Source: RPRB01 sp035501615 (GTDB lineage Bacteria; Myxococcota; Myxococcia; Myxococcales; Myxococcaceae). Taken from it: a DNA stretch of 10,053 nucleotides. Positions 6,778 to 10,053 of this stretch are shown here, piece by piece. Position numbers and translations under genes: made by a program. Numbering within the stretch: the stretch's first letter is position 1; every line of letters starts with the position of its first letter. Where the stretch lies: assembly GCA_035501615.1 (NCBI GenBank), contig DATJVY010000126.1:1-10053 (forward strand), in the 5' to 3' direction. Below the pieces are notes generated by a model. It worked only from the letters and a program-made list of their open reading frames with translations. It was not told the origin of the DNA and did no database searches.

Positions 6778-7770
6778 CTACTCGGCGGTCTGGGTCTCGC
6801 CCTCGGCGACCTGCTCCTCGCCCACCGAGCCCACGTCACCGCCGGTCTCGACCGTGGCGGCGGGGGTCGGCTGCCCCTTGATCTCGACGGTGGGCCCGCG
6901 GCGCTCGCCAGCGGCAGCCATGCCCCGCGGTCCGCGGTCCCGGTCGGGACGGCGACCGAAGCGGCGCTCCTCGCGGCCGGTGCTGCGGTCGGCGTGCTGG
7001 CCGTCCTGCTCGTCGCGCTCGCTGGCGCCCGAGGCCCGGTAGCGTGCCGAGCCCTCGATGCAGGCATCGGCGATCTTCGAGGTGAAGAGCTTGATCGAGC
7101 GGATGGCGTCGTCGTTGCCGGGGATGACGAAGTCGATCCCGTCCGGGTCGCAGTTGGTGTCCACCACCCCGATGACGGGGATGCCGAGGCGGCTCGCCTC
7201 GTGGACCGCGATGTGCTCCTTCTTCGGGTCGATGACGAAGACGCAGCCCGGGAGCCGGGTCATGTCCTTCACCCCGCCGAGGTTGCGCTCCAGCTTCTCC
7301 CGCTCGCGCTCGAGGGAGGCGACCTCCTTCTTCGGAAGGCGGTCGAAGGTGCCGTCCTCGGCCATCTTCTCCAGCGTCTTCAGCCGGTCGATGCCTTGCT
7401 TGATGGTGCGAAAGTTGGTGAGCGTTCCGCCCAGCCAGCGGCTGGTGACGCAGAACTGCGAGGCGCGCACGGCCTCTTCGCGGATGACGTCCTGGGCCTG
7501 CTTCTTGGTGCCCACGAAGAGGACGCTCGAGCCGCGGGCGGTGACATCGGCGACGAAGCGGAAGGCCGCACGGGCGAGCGCGACGGTCTTCTGCAGGTCG
7601 ATGATGTAGATGCCGTTGCGGGCGCCGAAGATGTACGGCTTCATCTTCGGGTTCCAGCGCTTGGTCTGGTGGCCGAAGTGAACGCCGGCCTCCAGCAGCT
7701 GCTTCATGGTGATGCCGCCCGGGGCCGCGATGGCCTGGGCCTGTGTCTCGACGTTTTCCTGGGTGTCCAA
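6778..7770 (-). CDS. rpsB: 30S ribosomal protein S2
   Basis: This is S2 of the small subunit. The core motifs are MKQLLEAGVHFGHQTKRWNP, KPYIFGARNGIYIIDL, SVLFVGTKKQAQ, RWLGGTLTNF, the coiled-coil KKEVASLEREREKLERNLGG, and PVIGVVDTNCDPDGIDFVIPGNDDA. I choose a TTG start at 7770 (330 residues): GAAGGA sits six bases upstream (7782-7777). The next upstream candidate, GTG at 7803, has no ribosome-binding site, and the codons between them are atypical for this genome. ATG 7707 would remove a ~21-residue N-terminal extension and give the length seen in most S2 proteins, but has only a weak site. After the core (about residue 244) there is an ~85-residue tail rich in Arg, Asp, Glu and Gly, absent from E. 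coli S2 (241 residues). It is the first gene of the rpsB-tsf-pyrH-frr operon. Confidence 0.96.
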   Translation of the reverse strand: MDTQENVETQAQAIAAPGGITMKQLLEAGVHFGHQTKRWNPKMKPYIFGARNGIYIIDLQKTVALARAAFRFVADVTARGSSVLFVGTKKQAQDVIREEAVRASQFCVTSRWLGGTLTNFRTIKQGIDRLKTLEKMAEDGTFDRLPKKEVASLEREREKLERNLGGVKDMTRLPGCVFVIDPKKEHIAVHEASRLGIPVIGVVDTNCDPDGIDFVIPGNDDAIRSIKLFTSKIADACIEGSARYRASGASERDEQDGQHADRSTGREERRFGRRPDRDRGPRGMAAAGERRGPTVEIKGQPTPAATVETGGDVGSVGEEQVAEGETQTAE

Positions 7771-7990
7771 GTCGATTCCTTCGGGTTGGTTGTGGTCCGC
7801 CACGCGCCGTCAACGGAACGGCCCCACCCCGGAGAGCGAGCCACTCGCCCCCGGAGCACCTGGAACCGACCTCGAGCACGTGTGTGAGGTGGTACTGCCG
7901 CTGCGCTACGTAACTCGTCCACCCCCATGCCTGCACGGCGCACGGAGAGTGGGGGTGCTGCTCTAACAGAGCGCCCGGGCGAACTGCAAA
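7771..7990 (-). promoter_or_regulatory. rpsB upstream region: candidate promoter and structured leader
   Basis: On the - strand, TTGCAG (7989-7984) lies 18 bases before TGT-TAGAGC (-10 candidate 7965-7960, extended -10 TG), a plausible though imperfect promoter. Its transcript would have a ~185-base leader. The -10 candidate overlaps an inverted repeat GCTCT-AAC-AGAGC (7960-7972). The leader then contains a perfect 8-bp stem CACCCCCA/TGGGGGTG (7920-7927 with 7950-7957), an 8-bp stem with one bulge (7865-7873 with 7886-7893), and a GCGAG/CTCGC stem (7836-7840 with 7844-7848). It ends with the GAAGGA ribosome-binding site at 7782-7777. In other bacteria rpsB leaders can be targets of S2 feedback control; that role here is inference. 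Confidence 0.4.
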
Positions 7991-7997
7991 CCTTCGG

Positions 7998-8023
7998 CTC
8001 CGCCGCACCAGCCGCCGGCGGAG
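7998..8023 (-). terminator. GC-rich hairpin just after the small ORF
   Basis: CTCCGCCG (7998-8005) and CGGCGGAG (8016-8023) form a perfect 8-bp stem with a 10-base loop, starting three bases beyond the stop codon of the small ORF on the - strand. The bases that follow in the direction of transcription (CCGAAGGTTTG) carry only three T, so termination would be weak at best. Position supports a transcript end or attenuator ahead of the rpsB promoter candidate. Confidence 0.3.
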
Positions 8024-8025
8024 GG

Positions 8026-8133
8026 CTAGCCGAGCGGGCAGTCTCCGCCGATCAGGAACAGCATTGCGAAGGCGAGGCTCACCAGGTGGTGGTGCTTCGA
8101 GACTCGCGCGAAGAAGAGTTTGACACGCCCCAT
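8026..8133 (-). CDS. Small predicted membrane protein (35 aa), unknown
   Basis: ATG 8133 is preceded by CGGAGGGG (8148-8141) seven bases upstream, one of the best ribosome-binding sites in the window; the stop is TAG. Thirty of 35 codons end in G or C, matching the real genes around it. The peptide begins MGRVKLFFARVSKHHH (positively charged, amphipathic) and continues with a single hydrophobic segment LVSLAFAMLFLIGG (residues 17-30) and a short DCPLG end, so a one-span inner-membrane peptide with a cytoplasmic basic N-terminus is likely. An upstream in-frame start (8208) exists without a ribosome-binding site. No family is recognised. It lies between the diguanylate cyclase gene and rpsB and is followed by a hairpin. 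It could also be a leader peptide. Confidence 0.5.
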   Translation of the reverse strand: MGRVKLFFARVSKHHHLVSLAFAMLFLIGGDCPLG

Positions 8134-8180
8134 GACCTGGCCCCTCCGGGTAGTCCGCGACTCGTGAGAGAAGGTGGCTA

Positions 8181-8233
8181 GGCAACCACAGAGTCGCTGG
8201 ACTGGCAACCATGTGGGTAGATTGTTGACAACC
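8181..8233. repeat. Three GRCAACC heptamers with a 23-base period
   Basis: GGCAACC (8181-8187), GGCAACC (8204-8210) and GACAACC (8227-8233) are spaced exactly 23 bases start to start; the last two share further sequence (CAACC followed by TGTGG). They sit ~50-100 bases upstream of the small ORF on the - strand and downstream of the diguanylate cyclase stop. Even spacing near two helical turns suggests a protein-binding array such as an operator; no known regulator is assigned. Confidence 0.4.
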
Positions 8234-8245
8234 TGTGGAGGGTGG

Positions 8246-8264
8246 GCCCCGGGGCGGGCGGGGC
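8246..8264 (-). terminator. Possible transcript-end hairpin after the diguanylate cyclase gene
   Basis: GCCCCG (8246-8251) pairs with CGGGGC (8259-8264) around a seven-base loop, 26 bases after the stop of the diguanylate cyclase gene in its direction of transcription. The stem is all G-C but no T-run follows. It may still pause or end transcription, but a terminator call is weak. Confidence 0.22.
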
Positions 8265-8289
8265 TACAGGGCTGAAGCTGCAGCCAGGG

Positions 8290-9444
8290 TTACGAGTCGG
8301 ACGAACCGGCGACGCTGGGAAGGCCCGTCGGAGCAGGACCGATCACCAGGTTTCGTCCCGACCGCTTCGCCGCATAGAGGCGCTGATCCGCAGCGTCGAG
8401 CACCGCCTCGAAGCTCATCCCATCCGAGGGCCAGCAGGCGACGCCGGCGCTGAGCGTCAGCCGCCGTCCCTCCGGGGTCAGCTGGATCGCCCCGACCCGG
8501 GCGCAGACGTCCCTCACTCGCTCGAGCGCGAGCTGCACGTCCATGCGGGGGAAGGCGATCACGAACTCCTCGCCTCCGTACCGAGCCACGAGGTCGGTCG
8601 TTCTCACCGCGAGCTTGAGCTGCTCGGCGATTCGCTCCAGTGCGCGATCCCCGGCAAGGTGCCCGAACTCGTCGTTGAAACGCTTGAACTCGTCGACGTC
8701 GAACACCGCGATGCCGAGCTGGCTGCGTGCGGGATCGGCGCGCGCGAGCTCCTCGTCCACCCGTTCCAGGAACGGGCGCCGCTGGAGGAGGCCGGTCAGG
8801 TGGTCAGTCCCGATCATCAATCGGAGGTGTCGCGCCCACTGCGCGATGGCCATCGTCCCCACACCGTGCCCGGCCAGGATGACCAAGCGGTTCACGAACT
8901 GAGAGGCGACGAAGGTTCCGTGAGTCGGGGTGGTGAGCCCCGAGAGGTTCCAGTGGGTCGCCACGAACGCGCTCATCCCCCCGTACTGAGCCAGAGCCAG
9001 GGCCGCGGTGAAGGCGCAGAGGCGCCAGTCGTATCGGAGTGCGGAGATGGTGACCGAGACGAAGTAAGTCTCGTAAGCGACCCGGTTGTTGAGGACCGCG
9101 AGTGGCTCGTCGAAGACGATGAACGCGCAGATGGCCGCGCTCGCGAGGCTGACGTCGAGAGCGCTGGTCACCCACGCAAACCATGGGGCGACGATGCGCT
9201 TCGAGAGCCAGACGAGGGAGAAGCCGTAGATGAGCGCGAACGTGCTCAGCGGAATCGAGAGGAAGAGAACGGCAGGCTCCTGGAGCGAGAAGCCCAGGCT
9301 GGACGCGACCAGTGCGGCGATCAGGCCCAGCCGCACGAACGCCACGAGGCGCTCGCTCGAGGCGCGCGCGCGCACCAGAGCCTGATCGGGCTCGGTCGCG
9401 AAGAATTCGCCGAGCCGACTTCCGATGTCCCGAAACCGAACCAA
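8290..9444 (-). CDS. Membrane-anchored diguanylate cyclase (GGDEF, active signature)
   Basis: Counting from TTG 9444 (384 residues), about six membrane segments lie between residues 37 and 204 (including PAVLFLSIPLSTFALIYGF and LCAFTAALALAQYGG). A GGDEF domain follows from DHLTGLLQRRPFLER (214 on) to the end. The metal/substrate site FDVDEFKRFND (D249) and the signature GGEEF (290-294) are intact. RTTD (281-284) five residues before GGEEF is a complete inhibitory I-site, so feedback by its product is expected. It should convert two GTP to c-di-GMP at the inner membrane in response to an unknown cue sensed by the membrane part. The start is uncertain: the frame is open to GTG 9630, but the first ~60 codons there look non-coding and begin in a tandem repeat, and neither start has a clear ribosome-binding site. 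Confidence 0.88.
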   Translation of the reverse strand: MVRFRDIGSRLGEFFATEPDQALVRARASSERLVAFVRLGLIAALVASSLGFSLQEPAVLFLSIPLSTFALIYGFSLVWLSKRIVAPWFAWVTSALDVSLASAAICAFIVFDEPLAVLNNRVAYETYFVSVTISALRYDWRLCAFTAALALAQYGGMSAFVATHWNLSGLTTPTHGTFVASQFVNRLVILAGHGVGTMAIAQWARHLRLMIGTDHLTGLLQRRPFLERVDEELARADPARSQLGIAVFDVDEFKRFNDEFGHLAGDRALERIAEQLKLAVRTTDLVARYGGEEFVIAFPRMDVQLALERVRDVCARVGAIQLTPEGRRLTLSAGVACWPSDGMSFEAVLDAADQRLYAAKRSGRNLVIGPAPTGLPSVAGSSDS

Positions 9445-9710
9445 GCGCGCGGATGTTGCCAGAGCGCAGGCAGGCGTGCGCTCGGCGTGTCTGTACGCTT
9501 TCGGCGCCGAGTGTACGTGCCCCTCCCCAACCGTGGATGTAGGTAGGCGTAGCTTCCGGATGCACTGGAATCGGGGAATCTTGCAGGCCGGTGCGATCTC
9601 GCGGGCACCGCGCGCGACACAGCGCGACACGCGTCACACGGCCGAGCGGGGCCGCTGTGACCTGTCTGTGAATTCATGTCATAAAGTACAGGTATCGACC
9701 GGGCCCACCC
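9445..9710. other. Spacer between secA and the diguanylate cyclase gene
   Basis: This 266-base stretch holds no gene I can support. It contains a tandem direct repeat GCGCGACAC at 9612-9620 and 9622-9630, two CTGTGA copies 11 bases apart (9655-9660, 9666-9671), the palindrome TGAATTCA (9669-9676) and an AT-rich pocket (about 9667-9692) that stands out in this GC-rich window. The pocket is a reasonable place for the cyclase promoter, but no convincing -35/-10 pair was found on the - strand. No intrinsic terminator for secA was seen. Confidence 0.4.
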
Positions 9711-10053
9711 TCAGCTGGGGCGGTCCTCGCTGGCGCCGTGGCACTTCTTGTACTTCTTCCCGCTCCCGCAGGGGCAGGGGTCGTTCCGGCCGACCTTCGC
9801 CGGCGCCTTCGCCGGGGTACGCGCCGCCGGCGCGGCCTTCTCCGGGCGCCCCTCCACGTCGGCGCGCCCCTCGACGAACTGGCGCGCGCGGGCCTGCATC
9901 TGCCGCTGCAGCCGGGCGGCCTCCTCGGCCTGGGCCCGGCCCTGCACCCGCATCAGCTGGCTGATCAGCTGGTGGTTGATGGCCGAGAGCATCTGCATGA
10001 AGCCCTCGTACCCTTCCTTCTTGTAGGCCTGCTTCGGGTCGCGCTGGCCGTAG
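9711..10053 (-). CDS. secA: Protein translocase ATPase SecA, C-terminal end (5' part outside window)
   Basis: About 113 residues of the C-terminus are present; the frame is open to the window edge. It begins with YGQRDPKQAYKKEGYEGF, followed by the end of the helical scaffold/wing region (MLSAINHQLISQLMRVQGRA), as in SecA. A variable Ala/Arg/Pro-rich linker leads to the zinc-binding tail RNDPCPCGSGKKYKKCHG, the CxCx8CH motif that binds zinc and SecB or the ribosome. The ATPase domains lie beyond the right edge. SecA drives preproteins through SecYEG at the inner membrane. The stop at 9711 is followed by the repeat-bearing spacer before the diguanylate cyclase gene. The tail also occurs in unrelated SEC-C domain proteins, but the preceding scaffold sequence makes SecA clear. 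Confidence 0.95.
   Translation of the reverse strand, partial: YGQRDPKQAYKKEGYEGFMQMLSAINHQLISQLMRVQGRAQAEEAARLQRQMQARARQFVEGRADVEGRPEKAAPAARTPAKAPAKVGRNDPCPCGSGKKYKKCHGASEDRPS

Noticed and set aside
4566..7067. Single 833-codon frame on the - strand ending with frr
   Set aside because: Only the last 187 codons are RRF. The upstream part is read out of frame through pyrH, tsf and rpsB and is Arg/Gly/Pro-rich nonsense, open only because stops are rare at high GC.
7865..7990. tRNA-like elements (GTTAGAGCAGC, GTAGCGCAGCGGCAGTAC, GGTTCCA) on the - strand
   Set aside because: No acceptor stem pairs, the D-stem has a mismatch and there is no proper T-loop or CCA; treated as a structured leader instead.
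8026..8133. Histidine-operon attenuator leader peptide (HHH in the small ORF)
   Set aside because: Only three His codons, and the downstream genes are rpsB-tsf, not his biosynthesis.
6836..8212. 458-codon - strand frame over rpsB and its leader
   Set aside because: It is a shifted-frame shadow of rpsB with Arg/Pro/His-rich composition and no recognisable domain.
8205..8240. DnaA-box-like sequences (CTACCCACA and a CTCCACA) suggesting an origin
   Set aside because: Matches to the box are imperfect, there is no AT-rich unwinding region and no dnaA/dnaN nearby.
8225..8253. Perfect TTGACA -35 hexamer on the + strand
   Set aside because: No -10-like hexamer at 16-18 bases; the region there is solid G/C, and no + strand gene follows.
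9654..9706. Sigma-70 promoter for the diguanylate cyclase in the AT-rich pocket
   Set aside because: TATGAC and ATGACA are present on the - strand, but neither has a matching partner hexamer at acceptable spacing.
1..10053. CRISPR array, insertion sequence, prophage or defence system
   Set aside because: No repeat-spacer pattern, transposase, integrase or terminal inverted repeats seen; gene content is mainly housekeeping.

Overview
This is a very GC-rich window with dense coding, strongly G/C-ending codons and frequent GTG/TTG starts. The gene content and the flavour of the proteins (rpsB-tsf-pyrH-frr next to secA, paired c-di-GMP-type regulators, small lipoproteins, a SixA phosphatase) suggest a deltaproteobacterium/Myxococcota, most likely Anaeromyxobacter-like. 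That assignment is an inference from style; no marker here fixes the genus.

Left part, + strand (1-2051): the 3' end of a class I SAM-dependent methyltransferase is joined by a 4-base stop/start overlap to a polytopic GT-C/GT87-like membrane glycosyltransferase candidate, probably part of a surface-glycan or lipid-glycosylation locus that continues to the left. A small lipoprotein gene on the - strand (2002-2622) overlaps the end of the glycosyltransferase gene tail to tail. Across a 108-base divergent spacer lies a translationally coupled pair on the + strand: a SixA-type phosphohistidine phosphatase (2731-3225) and a CyaY/frataxin iron protein (3222-3548).

Centre, - strand (7990 down to 3563): the near-universal translation/nucleotide operon rpsB-tsf-pyrH-frr (ribosomal protein S2, elongation factor Ts, UMP kinase, ribosome recycling factor). 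It has a structured leader ahead of rpsB and further hairpins in the rpsB-tsf and tsf-pyrH spacers. Thirteen bases after frr comes a two-domain signalling protein in which both the receiver domain and the GGDEF domain have lost their diagnostic active-site residues. It would be the last gene of this operon and converges on cyaY.

Right part, - strand: secA enters from the right edge (only its C-terminal zinc-binding tail is present). After a spacer with short tandem repeats comes a membrane-anchored diguanylate cyclase with an intact GGEEF signature and an intact inhibitory RxxD site. Between this gene and rpsB are about 500 bases with no known gene. They hold three heptamers at an exact 23-base period, a 35-codon small membrane-protein ORF with an excellent Shine-Dalgarno sequence, and several hairpins.

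Most of the window is conserved housekeeping sequence. The parts worth attention are the degenerate REC/GGDEF protein tied to the ribosome operon, the small ORF with its upstream iterated motif, and the structured rpsB leader.
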